Shown here: one piece after another, positions 32,510-45,007 of the stretch
Position numbering within the stretch: position 1 is the stretch's first letter
Layout of the letters: the number at the start of each line of letters is the position of its first letter
From: Cyclina sinensis
Lineage: Eukaryota > Mollusca > Bivalvia > Venerida > Veneridae
Length of the DNA: 64,000 bases
Direction: 5' to 3'
Assembly: GCA_012932295.1 (NCBI GenBank)
Contig: JAAONU010000086.1
Coordinates: 1 to 64,000 of the forward strand
Translations under genes and position numbers: made by a program
The notes under the pieces: model-generated
Seen by the model: only the letters and a program-made list of their open reading frames with translations
Database searches by the model: none
Told to the model about the DNA's origin: nothing

Positions 32510-33579
32510 TTTTTTTTTTATTTCATGGAAACTACAACAATAACAGCGGTGTAAGAAATTAGGAACAATATTTTTACTCGAGTTTTGCAAAACAAATGAC
32601 ACAATCTTGTAGATCTCGTTCTAACTAGGAAAAGGAATACACACAAGGCTATATTTCGTTCATAGACAAAAAAGTTATGCCACTTTGAAGTTGTCTGTGC
32701 TGCGTATTTTTGCTGCTCACAGAATTAAGTACGATAAAAGTTTAGCCATTTCGACACAGTAATCAATACCATGTAAAAGTTCTTATTTTAACTACGAATA
32801 TGAATACAGACATGACAGGGGTTCTCTTAAAGTTAAGAAAATATGACAAGTTTTCGCTCACTTCAGCAGACCAGTGACATTGGTGATATGAAATTACTCA
32901 CTGCCAAACCAGTGAGATTTCATATTATTGTATGCCTACCAATGGAATATAGGGAAATATCAGTGAGATAAAAGTGATAATCCACTGTTTTGAATCAGTG
33001 AAATTACAATTTTGATAATCCACTGTTTGTGCCGGAACTACTGCTTGATGAAACTTCAGGAATATCCCCACCACGTAAATACAAGAGAATCCGCTGTATT
33101 TCAGACTGTGACAGCGAGTGAAATTTTTTTACCTTGTTAAATCCAATTATAATATTGAATTCCTGAGCCTAACTAGTTGTGAACAATGATGAAATTCGCC
33201 ATAAATTATTTAAAATGTCTGATTTGTTTACATAACTCACATGGACAATATCCAATATGGCCGACTTTCAATTCAATTGATTGAATATTACTCGGTATTA
33301 ATCCGCTTTTATAATTAAAGTATGTATGGCTAAAATTCAATAAATAATGATAAACTGTGTAGAGAAAAATAAATGTTATTTGATGAAAGTGTATTCAGTT
33401 TATTTCAGCAGAAGTAAAGTTATCATATGTATTGGAGATTGTCTGCACTTTTTTTGTGCGGAGTAACCAAAGTACGCATTAACTGATTTGGGGCTCACCA
33501 TGGGGAAGTTATTGAAGGAACTGAGTAAAAATGTCATAAAATACCCATTTTTGACGTGTTGGCATAAAATAAAAAGAAA

Positions 33580-33733
33580 ATTTGTTTGTTTTTTAGTGGA
33601 AGATGGGAATTCATTTCATCTCGTGAACACCGTATGTTGATATTTTCACTCTTGGCTGCGCCACTCGTGAAAATATCACATATGGTGTTCACTCGATGAA
33701 ATAAATTCTCATCTTCTACAAAAACAAACAAAT
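33580..33733. mobile_element. Fold-back MITE, copy 2 (atttgtttg...caaacaaat ends)
   Basis: Ends atttgtttgttttttag and ctacaaaaacaaacaaat are inverted. The arms continue inward (gaagatgggaatt/aattctcatcttc, gaacaccgtatg/catatggtgttc, gatattttcac/gtgaaaatatc) to a loop cttggctgcgccac. A chance minus-strand open frame crosses it. Confidence 0.75.
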
Positions 33734-34185
33734 ATCCTCTATATATCACTGATAAAACTAAGTGTTTCAATGGTTTGCATGAAATAAATAAATAAACATG
33801 ATTTGTACAGCTAGAAAAGTTATTTTGCCATAATGCTAGACTCATTGTGCTTGTCAAAATTACATCTAATAAATGTCGATACTTTGCTTTTAAACTAGTT
33901 TTTGCGATCCATTTTTCAAGTACTGACTTGAATCTTAACACATGAAGGTGATAAATATTCCACCTTCCCATGACATGCGACTTTTAGCGTTAACGTTGTG
34001 AAGTGGGGTTCATAATTTATTTTCAGAACAGTTTTCGTACATTTACCTAAAAAATCCCCAGTTGCGCAACCATCGAGGTTTACTTACATGATTTCGTGTA
34101 GCGCATCATAGTTTGAAACATGAAATCATAGTGGTCATAATATTTTGGGAGAACTATAAAGTTCACTAGAAACTGAAAACTGATT

Positions 34186-34371
34186 GCGACATTTAGCGTT
34201 AACGTTGCGACATTTAACGGTCCTGATTTTTTGTGTGACATTTAGCGTTGAAAGTGCGACATTTACCGTCAGGGCGATTGCGACATTTAGCGTTCATTGC
34301 GATATTTAGTGTCAGCCTTGCGACATTTAACGTCAAATGCGACATTTAGGGGCGATGCGACATTAAACGTT
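34186..34371 (+). repeat. Iteron-like cluster of GCGACATTTAGCGTT
   Basis: Nine copies of (g)cgacattta(g/a)cgt start near 34186, 34207, 34235, 34256, 34280, 34299, 34320, 34339 and 34357, spaced 18-28 bases. A tenth lies at 33977, just inside the TIR element. Confidence 0.75.
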
Positions 34372-37300
34372 GCTACAGACAGCATATTAATTTTCTATCT
34401 CAGAGTCGCACTTACAATGGTCCTAACCGAATTTCATACATACCAGCCACTGTTAGAACCCGATAATCAATTACCATTCAGAAAATAGATGATGAAAGAA
34501 TCGAACAAGTTCGGGTAGGTAACACGATTAAGACGCTGGTTACTGGATAAAACTGTCAAAGCGGCATACTTTATCAGATGACTAGACAATTTAGATAAAA
34601 ACGAAACTGCTGTATAATTGACAGTAAATACGATTTGTGCATCCCAAAATTTCATTCTTCTGTAACGATAAATTGAATTACGAGACCGTTTATGTTGTTA
34701 GCTCAGATTCTTAATTCCAGTAATTTAATGTTAGGTGTGAAATAAATAGGAGCCTGTCTGTAATAAATATTGAGCAAAGATTGAAATTTATGACTCTATT
34801 GACTGTGATTTTCGAATTACCATCATTTGGTCCCCTTTGTATGGCTATGGATGATTAAGACGTGTAAGTTAAGATGTGTAAGTTTATTCATATATATACA
34901 ATATTATTATATTTATTATTATTATTATTAAATTAATAAATTAATTTGAATAAACGTATTTGAGGGTTCTTTAGGGCGTCGGTGTATTTCAACTAAATTG
35001 ATCTCCTATCGTTGATCAAGTGCCAGTGATGCAAGATAACTAGATTACCTGCGAGATACCTGAACATATACCATTGCGTTCCACTACAAATATTGGCAGT
35101 GATTAAAGTATCGCGCATTTAATTAAACAAAACCTTTCTTCAAAATCTGGATGGTATCTTTAATTGTTGGTAATTGTCATGATATACATACAATGTTACA
35201 GGAATAATAGTAATAATAATAATAATACGGCAAGAAATGTGTTTAATAGAACTCCCATAATCTGTGGCAAATAATTATTGTAGACAACATTCTTGACAGT
35301 TTGACGCATCGAAAAGGTGTTTTTCTTTCTACAACGATAAAGTTTAAACAATCATTCTCTGTTGGGAGCGTAACCTGTCAGAAAAAAACAAAAGAATACA
35401 CTATTTGTTCAAGATTTCTGTTGTGTTGTATATAACGTCTTTCTCGAAGTATTGAATCTGAAACAAAATCATTCATTGTAAATAACAGACATCTGAGAGT
35501 GAAACATTATTGTATTGTTATTGACATTTGTGTCAATACATGTATTTCACGATGCTTGCTGTAAATATATTATTTCTGGCACTGAGCGCTATACATCAAT
35601 GCCCGCAAAATACTGGATGGCAAACCTGTTAAAGATTAAAACTGTTCTTTAAGTCCAAATATTTGTATGGAAAAATCTCTGATTTATTCCCATACAGAGT
35701 AACACATAAAAATACTGTACAGAACGTATGTTGTACTGTATAAAACCTTGGTATTTACAATAAATGTTACACTAGATTCATTTAAAACAAACTGATTAAA
35801 TATGTTTCAAAATTCAATGTATAGTATTCTAAAATGTATATACGCACACAGTATAGATAGCGTTGTAAAACCATGAAGAGCTCAGTCTGTACATTAATAT
35901 ATAAATTTATGCCATTATCATAATATTCGTTATTTTGACTGGTCTTGTTTAAAAATAGCACGTTTTGAATATTAGTATGTAGAATATTAGATTTAATCAT
36001 ATGAGAGGAAACATTTTCGCCAACACTCAGAGATGGTCTTAAAGTTATATTTGAAAAGATGTTCATCACTGTACATCTGAAACGAAAACACGCTCATCTA
36101 AAATCTAATCATTGGTGTCATTTCGTTAACAAATGAAAGGGCAACTGTTTGAAACTTGTTACTGCATTGAAACCAATCCTTTCGGATATTCGATATGATG
36201 TAATGAACTAGTTATTGTATGAAAACAGCCTTAATGTGATACCATAGGACGACGCAGTTGCGTACGTCCGAGCTAATACTTTTCGTTAAACCTGCATATC
36301 TCTCATTAACACACACCGCATGATCTGTCAACATCGCCGAATTTCGATGTTTTTGACATTTCGATTTCTGTTTTGTCAATAACAGCAAGCAGATTCTATA
36401 ACAAGGTAAAGAGTATAAATAAGTGGCAGTTTTCACAAAAGAAATAGTCTACTTCACTAGAATCCGCTTTGCTACTTGCTTTCGTTAAAGAATGTTTCAA
36501 GAAGAAACATGCCATACGTTTGGACCAAATTTAACGTTCTTTTTACTGCCATACATTCGCAGTAGCGCTGTCATTGTTGCTGACTGTTGTACGTTTTAGC
36601 TGGATCCGCAAACCGTGAAAAGAACGCTTTACGCTTGGGAACTATCGTTTAATGGTAGTGAAATGTACATTGAACGAACGTTTCCGAGAGTAACGCTTCG
36701 ACAGTCCTTCTCTAAGAAGTTTGGAAAAAGTTGAGCGCATCATCATTACTTTGTTATCAACACCAGCAGCAGCAGCAAGTATAATTCACGGAAAAAAAGA
36801 AACAGTTGGCAGACGATACATAAATTGTAAATTCTTTGAAAGTAACGTGCATCAGGTAACGTGTCATCCAAATATTCGGCAACTACTTCTATCGCTTTTG
36901 GAGATGTTTCAGGAAAGAGTGGATAAGAAACAGTGCAAGGTTATTCTTTATCACATCATACTCGGGTGTTTTGTTCTGCTGGATCATACAAGTGTTCATC
37001 TAAATACAAACCACAGTTCTCGATAAGTCTCAAACTGTTTGATAACAGTATTATTGCCAGTTTATATTGCTACAGGAGAGGACAAAGGTTGGTAAATCAT
37101 ATCATACAATGAGCATGTAACAGAACTTGTCCATTAATATACGCACACTGCCTATTGCTTCCTGATGCAATGAAAATGTATTGCTTTTTCAAGAGTTTTT
37201 ATGTTATATTTCCCAGAACGATTGTCGCCATGCTACTTATTTTTCAATAATTACAATCAGAACTAACACAGCTTTACTAATATAGAACAACATTGATCAA

Positions 37301-39888
37301 TGGTAAAAACAACAAAGCAGTCATCTCTATTTCCTTTTCAGTCTGATGATCACGTTTTACCTAACAAGTATACACTATTCACGACCGCCTGACCGTGGTA
37401 TTTTACCGCATTATTGTCTGTTTTATTCAATTTTCTGAGAGAGAGAGAGAGAGAGACTTCACATTTATTGCCCTATCTTACCGTGTCATGTTCTGTTTAA
37501 TTGTATTAAAGAGTGATCTGACAAATTCGACAAAAAGCTTGGAGGCAGACCGAGTAAAGTAAAACCCTAACCTTCCAAGTAATGTTCAGCTGTGTCCTTG
37601 AACGTATCTTTAATGTTGATCGCTTTGTAATGCCTTGGTCACAAATTCACTGATGACAGTCCCGGATGGGTACGGACGAAAATGATACGGATGACGCCGG
37701 ACGTGCTGCTATCCGTAAGTTACTACGGTCAAGACAGAATTTGTAAAGTTAAAATACGGGGCATATCGCATAGTAAATTTTTACAATCAGGGAAAAAAGG
37801 ATTGTTACGGTCTGTTTCGGGCTTTTACAGAATTTAGTGATACGTAACAGTGATACGTAGCACGTTATTTCAAAGACAAGTATTATAAGGTTTTGCCATG
37901 GTAAGACATGATTAAGAAATAGTAACCAGGTAATACCCTTATATCAGCCATCAGTGCCTCATTATCGCCGTTCCTGGACGGCGATATAAATTATACAATT
38001 AACAAGATTTGAACAGTTTTGCCTGTACACCGCCTGCCTTTGGCCAATCAAAGCGAATAATTTCATATCACATGATAACAAAATGGACGTCAAAAATCTT
38101 CAGCAAGGGATGCGTAAATGGACTCGCCCAACCGCCATGTTTGTCGGGTTACTTATTCTTACAACTAAAAAATTCCATCATCAATGTACGAACTCAGTAC
38201 CAGTCTTCAGGTTCTTGCAGGATAGCACAAAATAATCGCAATATTTTTTGCTACTTGTCATTTCTAACTAGATAATGTAGTCTAAATAAGAGTATGTTTT
38301 GTTTGTTTTTTCCAAAACTTGCACTTAAAGAAAAAAATAAATGTTTGCTTCCGGGCGATTCAAATCAGGATACAAACTCCCCGCAGCGGTTACTTCCCCT
38401 CTTCAGTACAGTAAAGGTAGCAAAGCGTGACGTACTCGGTGCGAGGAGTTTTGATCAGGATATATCCGTGTTTTAAATATGCTTGTTTAGGGTCAGTGCA
38501 CTTTTTACCTAAAATTTATTCTGTTTGTATTCTACATGTAATATTTTATGATATTGAAGAATAGTATCTAGCTTTTGTTAAGTATACATTTTTAGTAAAG
38601 TAAAAAAAACTACGCAAATAGCTAATTAATTATGCGTAGACTGGTTTACAACAAAGCAATATTTAAAAAGTTTTTAATGCTGCAAATTTTAACATGATGT
38701 ATAAAGATATTGACATGCTTTTCATAAAGCAGCCAAATCATCCGCTTTCAAAAATAGCCCAGCTACAATAAAAACTACAATGTATACTTCATCTCCTTTA
38801 TTATTTCTGTGTGAAAATTATCAAATGTAACTTCGCTAATCACTGCAAAGCATGTTATAAAATTATCAAATCAATGAATAACAAACAAGAAATACATTCA
38901 TCTATGGATAAGACGTCATACATGGCTGAACGGCGATTTCAAGCATTTTTGAAAATGCTAATACTTGTATTACACACAAAGTTGTGGTTTTGAAGCCAGC
39001 ATCTCACCCACCATCTTCTCTCTTTTCTCTGTCTTTTGATTCTATGCAGTTTCAAAATCCATGAAATATTTTCTAGAGCATATCTCTTAATCGTTATCAG
39101 AGCCAACAGAAGTTGTTGTTTTCACCTGTAAATCATTTGAAATATTTCTATAACTACCACTTATTGTGCACATTAACGTCATATTATGACTTAATAATTA
39201 ATAACAACAACAACAACTCCCATAGAACCATACCACGCCGAAGTAAATGACCGTGTCAGTACGTGGTTAACGTAGCAATCCTACATTATTCGTCCTTAAA
39301 CGTATAGGACGGTGGGGATCCATTTTCAAACGCATTAATCCGTTTCCAAACGTATAGTTTATCGGTATATCGGGATTCCGTAAATCTATAAATGAACCCG
39401 TATACGAACCGTAATTAACCGTTACCGGCCCTTACCAACCCGTACTAGGTTTCTTTGTACAAGTGCGGTTTAGGCACGTTTCAGCACGGAATAATACGGG
39501 TTAAGAACGGAAAAGTGTGGACCAGAACAGATCTTTATCCGTACTGGTTTTTTGAACATGTTTAAAAGACCAGTAAGGTGAGACAAAACACATACGGATG
39601 ATAACGGTTCAATCTCACGGATTAATATGTGTTTCTTTCAAACTCCGCCTTTTACCTGTCAATAGTGTCATTCTAGTGTCATTCTGTGTACAAAATGAGT
39701 TACTAAGCACATGTAGTGTTGTTACTACGACATATTTTGTCGTTCTCTTGTGTTAGTATCTCGTGGGAACAAGATAAAAGAAGAGGAGTGCAATTAAAAA
39801 TGACGAAGGCATATTACCTTTGTGCCACTGTAATTTAACCTCTTAGCACGACATGTCACGTCACGTGTTTCTTGTGAATAATTGAGCT
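34372..39888. other. 5.5-kb stretch without recognised genes
   Basis: Open frames here are short and featureless. Small repeats include a (TTA)n run near 34905-34930, taa repeats near 35205-35225 and (GA)9 near 37438-37456. Stretches near 37660-37870 and 39280-39560 are rich in acgg/ccgt words, possibly one old repeat in two orientations. I cannot name it. Confidence 0.4.
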
Positions 39889-40279
39889 GACAACTTGCTG
39901 AGGAATATCCGAGTACATCCGAGTGCTATTTCCTTATAAGAATGATGGAAGATGTAACAAAGATATTATTTGATAAAGAAAGTAAACATTAAATAACCTT
40001 AAACAGATATTTTGCGCAGCTGAGCTGGTATGCTTTGCCACAGGTATAAGGACAAAACATGCGTTTGAATGAAAACTCATTAATTTTAACTAATTTTATA
40101 AGTAAATATATAAGAAAGTGGTGTTTAACTGTGGTGTTTTCACATCAACCATGTTTCAGTTTATAAAAATCAAATTGCTGCCATGTATCTTCCATTAAAT
40201 GTGCGTAAAGTTAGCTGCAATTTGGCATCCAAGTTATAGTCCAGCTGCCATTTCAAATTTATATGAAATCGTGGCCAGA

Positions 40280-41734
40280 TGCCAGATCGTCAACGATCGC
40301 GTATTGTCAACTGGCAGCCCGATGCTTATACGATAAGTAGCCTAAATTCTGACCAATGAGTGAATTGGTAACTGGCAATTGGCAGCCAGGTGCCAATTCG
40401 ATAGGTATCATGAATTCTGAACTTTGGGTGAATTGGCAACTTGCAAGAAGCAGACAGATGAATTTTCGACTGGCAACTGGCAGCCAGATGCCAGTTCATC
40501 AAAGATCAAGAATTGTCAACTGGCAACTGGCAGCCAGATGCCAATTCGACAAGCATCGTAAATTTTGAACAATGGATGAATTGGCAACTGGTTACTGACA
40601 GCCAGATGCCAATTCGTTATAGTTCGCGAATTTTTGACAGGCAACTGGCAGCCAGTTCGTCAAAGATCGAAATTTGTTAACTTGCAACTGGCAGCCAGAT
40701 GCCAATTCAATAAATTTAATAGATTCTTAAAATCAGTGAATTGGCAACTGGCAACCAGCTGCCAGTTTGTCAAAATTCGCGAAGCGTCAGTAAGTAGTGA
40801 AATGCCAATTTGTTTTTTTTAATTATAAATATTCAGTGAATTCGCAACTGGCAACAAGCAGGCTGATGCAAATTCGACAAGTAAAATGATTGTGAACATT
40901 GAGTGAATTGGCAGCTGGTAACTGGCAGGCAGATTTCAATTCGTCAGTTATCGCAAATCGTCAACTGGTAACTGACAGCCAGATGCCAATTCTATAAATA
41001 TCATGAATTCTGAATATTGAGTGAATTGACAACTGGCAACTGGCAGCCAGATGCCAGGTCGTCAAAATTCGTCAATTTTCAATTGGTAGCAAGATGCCAA
41101 TTCGGTATGTTGTATGAACTATTGATATTAAGTGAATTGGCAACTGGCAACTGGCAGCCAGATGTTAATATTCAGTGAAATGGCAACTGGAATATGGGAA
41201 CCAGATGCCGCTTTGTAAAAACTTACGAATTGGCAAATGTAAGTTGGATGCCAGATGCCAATACTATAATTTCATGAATTCTAAATATTCAGTAAATTAA
41301 CAAATGGCAGAAAGACGCAGTTCGTCAAAATTCTCGAATTTTTAATTTTTAATAAGCAGGCAGATGTAAATTTGATAATTAACATGAATTATCAATATTA
41401 AGTGAATTGAAAAGCTGCAACTGGCAGCAAGATGCCGGTTAGTTAAAATCTACGAATCGTCAACTGTCAATTGGCATCTTGCTGTCAATTCGATAGTTAT
41501 CATATATTGTTAATGTTTTGTGAATTGTCAACTTGCAAATGAAACACAGATTTCAATTCGTTAAAATTTACGAATCGTCAACTTTCAATTGGTAGCCAGA
41601 TGCCAGTTTGATATCTTTATTGTATTATTAACATATACTGAATTGGCAACTTTCAACTGGCTGCTAGATGGCAATTTGTCAAAGTTTGCAAAAGTCGACT
41701 GTCACTTGACGGCCTGATGCGAATTCGAAACGTT
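40280..41734 (+). repeat. Hairpin-forming tandem repeat array (about 22 units of ~60-65 bp)
   Basis: The core is gaattggcaactggcaactggcagccagatgccaattc type. Its ends gaattggca and tgccaattc are exact inverses, so each unit can fold. Two spacer types alternate, one with aatatcatgaattctgaatattgagt, the other with gtcaaaattcgcgaattgtcaac, giving a higher-order period of about 130 bp. Units decay toward 41700. Open frames here are repeat artefacts. Confidence 0.8.
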
Positions 41735-44091
41735 TAATGCAAGAAAAGCATTCTACTTGTATAAGAATGAAAAAACTGAATAATTTTAGACAGTTGAGAA
41801 ATATTGCTCAACCATGTATCTCAAGTGCAAAGAGAAATTATTTTAAAACTGTGCTTGATGAAAATAAGAATAATTCAAAATGTTTGTGGGATACCTTGAA
41901 AAGGATGGGCTTACCCTAAAAAAAGAGTCAGTCTTCTGGCAACATTGGTTAAAAGATTGATGATAATATTTGCTTTGATAAGTTGAAGGTTGCAGAAACA
42001 TTCAGTTCTTTTTACACATCCAATGCCAGTAAACTGGTTGAGAAACTACCAAAATGTATAGATAAGAATGGAGGTCTTTTGTTTTCAATGTTTATCCATC
42101 TATAGGTGTCAAACCTGATAGTTACGGTTTTTCAATCGTAAAAGAAAGTTATATTTTAAAACTTCCAAGTAGGTTAAGTTCAAATAAAGCAACTGGGCTT
42201 GACAGGATTCTGCTTCTTTGATTGCAAATCCGTTGACCCACAGAAAAAATCTGTCAGTTATTCAAGGTGTTGTGCTTGATGACCTGAAGTTGGCACGGAT
42301 GGTTCCCTTGTTTAAAAAGAATGACAGAACAGATGTTGGAAATTATCGGCCAGTTTCGATTTTAAGTGTGTTTTCAAAAGTTATTGAAAGGGTCATATAT
42401 GACCAAGTTGAAGGTTATCTCTCTGACAACAAACTACTATTTGATTATCAGTCTTGTTTTAGGTGCAAATTTTCAACTGATACTTGCCTTATACACCTAA
42501 CTGATTTTATACGTTTTCAGATGGATAAATCAAACCTAGTTAGTATGGTACTACTTGACCTCCAAAAGGCATTTGATACTGTTGACCATGGTATTTAACT
42601 TATGAAACTTGAAGCCCTTGGCCTCTCAAAGTCGATCGTTAGGTGGTTCTCCTCATATTTGTCTGATAGGCACAAGTTAGTTGATGTTACAGGTACTCAT
42701 TCACATCCAGCACTAATCCAGCATTAATTTCCTGCAGCGTTCCCCAAGGGTCTATCTTAGGGCCGCTTCTCTTTTTAATGACACTTCAGCTGTTGTCAAA
42801 CAAAAGTCACTTCTCTATGCTGATGATTCAGCGATCTTGGTCACCGGTAGGAACACAAATGAAATAGAAACCTTGCTTAGCAATGAACTTGAAACTGTTA
42901 GTGAGTGGCTCATATGTAATAAACTGTCCTTGCATCTAGGTAAAACTGAATCTATTCTGTTTGGATCTAAGCCCAAGGTTAAATCTCAGTATGCCCTTAA
43001 TGTTACATGTAAAGGTCATAAGATTCAGTCTAAGGAGTCGGTCAAATATCTAGGTGCAAGCATAGACCAAAGTTTGTCCTTTGAATCCATGGCAATGTCA
43101 GTTATCAAAAAGGTTAACTCTAGGCTTAAGTTTCTCTACAGGAAAAGGGATTTTCTGAATTTTCATACTAAGAAATTACTTGTCATGGCCATCGCTCAAT
43201 GACATTTTGATTATGCATCGACTGTGTTTTTTTTCAATAACCCAGGCTCTCAGGAACAATTTACAGATTACCCAGATTACCCAGAATAAACTTATTAGAT
43301 TTGTGTTGAACCTTGAACCTAGAGTTCATATCGGTAAAGAGCACTTTTCATTTTTGAAATAGTAACCTGTGGCTAGCAGAGTTGATTTTAAATCACTGTG
43401 TCATGTTTTAATATTCATTCAAATTCCGCCCTTTGTACCTAAGGGAAAATTTTGTTCCAGTCAGTCATGTACACAGTCACGACACACGGTTCAGGGTGAA
43501 ATCTAAAAGAAATGCTGATAATCTGGGGTGTTGCTACACAGAGAGTGGTCGTTTTTCTATCCCCAAGGTCAAAGGTTTCAGGAAACTGTCATTTGCATAT
43601 AGGGGATGCTGTTTGTGGAATGAATTACCGCAGCATATTAGGGACTCTAGGTCATACATAAACTTCAAACTCGTTGCTAAGGAACATTTTATCAATTTAA
43701 TTGATTATTAATTATATAATGTACTTATAGTTCTGTAAGGGGTATGTTTAAGACAGTATTCAAAACTATTATTTGTTTTGTAAATTATTTTTGATACAAA
43801 CTTACTTAGTCTTTCAATAATGAGATATTTTTTATGATAAGTCCTGTGATAACTATGTCTGCTTATGCCACACAATACTATACTTCAAGGACCAAAATGG
43901 AAATAAGAGTTTTCACAAACTCTTTCTTTGTGTTTTCCTTGATATATAATGTTGGTTGACATGGATGAATATGTGTAATTTATACATGCTTTTATTTATT
44001 TTTAATTTCAAGTATGTTTTATTTGTATTATAATGCCATGCTGTCTGACATTTTATTTTGAAATAAATCTATCTATCTATCTATCTATAAT
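41735..44091 (+). pseudogene. CR1/L2-type LINE, 5'-truncated, nested in the tandem array
   Basis: Broken RT coding sequence reads through several frames: KVIERVIYDQVEGYL (about 42377), MVLLDLQKAFDTVDHG (about 42547), LSKSIVRWFSSYLSDRHK (about 42625), LYADDSAIL (about 42816), then VKYLGASID (about 43040). The C-terminal YRGCCLWNELPQHIRDS (about 43598-43650) is the usual end of CR1/L2/jockey-like ORF2. The stop is at 43711. The 3' end is an (ATCT)n tail at 44069-44089. No endonuclease remains. Array repeats flank it directly on both sides, so it inserted after the array formed. Confidence 0.85.
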
Positions 44092-44680
44092 GAAGCTAGA
44101 TGCCAATTCATCAAACTGAGCAAATCGTCAACTGATATTTGGCAGCCAGATTCCAATTCGATAAATATCATGTTTTGTTTATATTTAATGAATTTGCAAC
44201 TTCCAACTGCCGTCCAAATAACCATTTGTCATACGTAGCAAATTGTCAACTGTCCATCAGGGGTCACTTGACACTTCGATAATTTTCCCGAATTGGTAAC
44301 AGTCCCAAGTGGCTACAGGTAGCGAGATCAAATTTCTCAAATGTGTATAGAAGTCATGTCTTTTTTGTCTTGTAAGTTAAAACCACTCTAAATTGAGTAC
44401 TTAAAAAATCAAACAGATTTAGCTTCATGTCAAAAGCGAAGTTTTGTTTTCAAGAAGCATTTCGTACACCATATAAACATTGATGATCAACGGCAATCGC
44501 TTTCGTCAGTATGAATCCGAGTTTGGACAGCATACATTAAGTTGAGATGTGCAGCTTGAATTTCAAGACAATAAAGAACACGGATCTTGTAAGTACATTG
44601 TTTTTTAAATTAGAGTTTCGTGTGAGTGTAGGACAAAACCCACTCGGACATAACCCACACACAAACTGGCTTATGGCTTC
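44092..44680. repeat. Remainder of the array and fold-back spacer
   Basis: The array continues in the same orientation to about 44280 (agatgccaattcatc, ggcagccagattccaattcg). A ~400-bp non-repetitive spacer without ORFs leads to the inverted arm. Confidence 0.65.
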
Positions 44681-45007
44681 AAGTTGCCATTTGCCAATTC
44701 AATCACTGTTCAGAATTCAATATATTCATCGAACTGGCATCTGGCTGCCAGTTGCCAGTTGACAATATGCAATCATAGACGAATTGGCATCTGACTGCCA
44801 GTTGCTAGTTCCCAAATCATTTAATATCTATGATTAATGAACCATATCGAATTGGCATCTGGCATTGACAGTTGGCGATTGGCGAATTTTGACGAACTGG
44901 CATCTGGTTAAGATTTCATATAAATTTGAATTGGCAGCTTACTTCTCGCACATCATTGTTAAAAAATAAATAGCACTCTGATGTACTCGGATTCTCGGTA
45001 AGTGTTG
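44681..45007 (-). repeat. Right inverted arm of the fold-back structure
   Basis: Three or four repeat units read in reverse (gaactggcatctggctgccag, gaattggcatctgactgccag), followed by the mirror image of the left outer end. Confidence 0.7.

Larger units (their letters stand above)
31514..34084. mobile_element. TA-flanked 2.57-kb element with ~85-bp terminal inverted repeats, no transposase
   Basis: Both ends begin AGTAAACC inward and are flanked by TA (31512-31513 and 34085-34086). The inverted match covers 31514-31600 and 34084-34000 and includes a perfect taggtaaatgtacgaaaact. The TA target suggests the Tc1/mariner superfamily. The interior has no transposase-like frame and itself contains a hairpin, a microsatellite and two fold-back MITEs. 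It is probably a non-autonomous element, though two unrelated inverted copies of one solo repeat are possible. Confidence 0.6.
39890..45007. mobile_element. Large fold-back structure with inverted ends and hairpin tandem repeats
   Basis: The outer ends are inverted copies: atccgagtacatc(c/a)gagtgctattt at 39907-39931 and, inverted, 44968-44992 (24 of 25 bases). aaatttatatgaaatc at 40255-40270 pairs with 44912-44927 exactly. Inside, repeat units based on ggcaactggcagccagatgcc run in one orientation from about 40280 to 44280 and in the opposite orientation at about 44690-44930. The left arm has an extra ~280 bp (39958-40238). Without the nested LINE the structure is about 2.75 kb. The layout, unique ends then short tandem repeats, resembles Foldback/Galileo elements. 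No transposase seen. Confidence 0.7.

Noticed and set aside
33534..33971. 145-codon minus-strand open frame
   Set aside because: Runs straight through a fold-back MITE and matches nothing recognisable.
36721..37026. 101-codon plus-strand open frame as a host exon
   Set aside because: No domain, no splice context that I could support, and isolated in non-coding sequence.
40356..40822. Open frames with NWQLA repeats
   Set aside because: Translation of the tandem repeat; no start context or independent evidence.
40280..41734. CRISPR-like appearance (repeat with varied spacers)
   Set aside because: Units are diverged, spacers are themselves repeated in two classes, no cas genes exist, and the context is eukaryotic. 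It is a tandem array within a fold-back structure.
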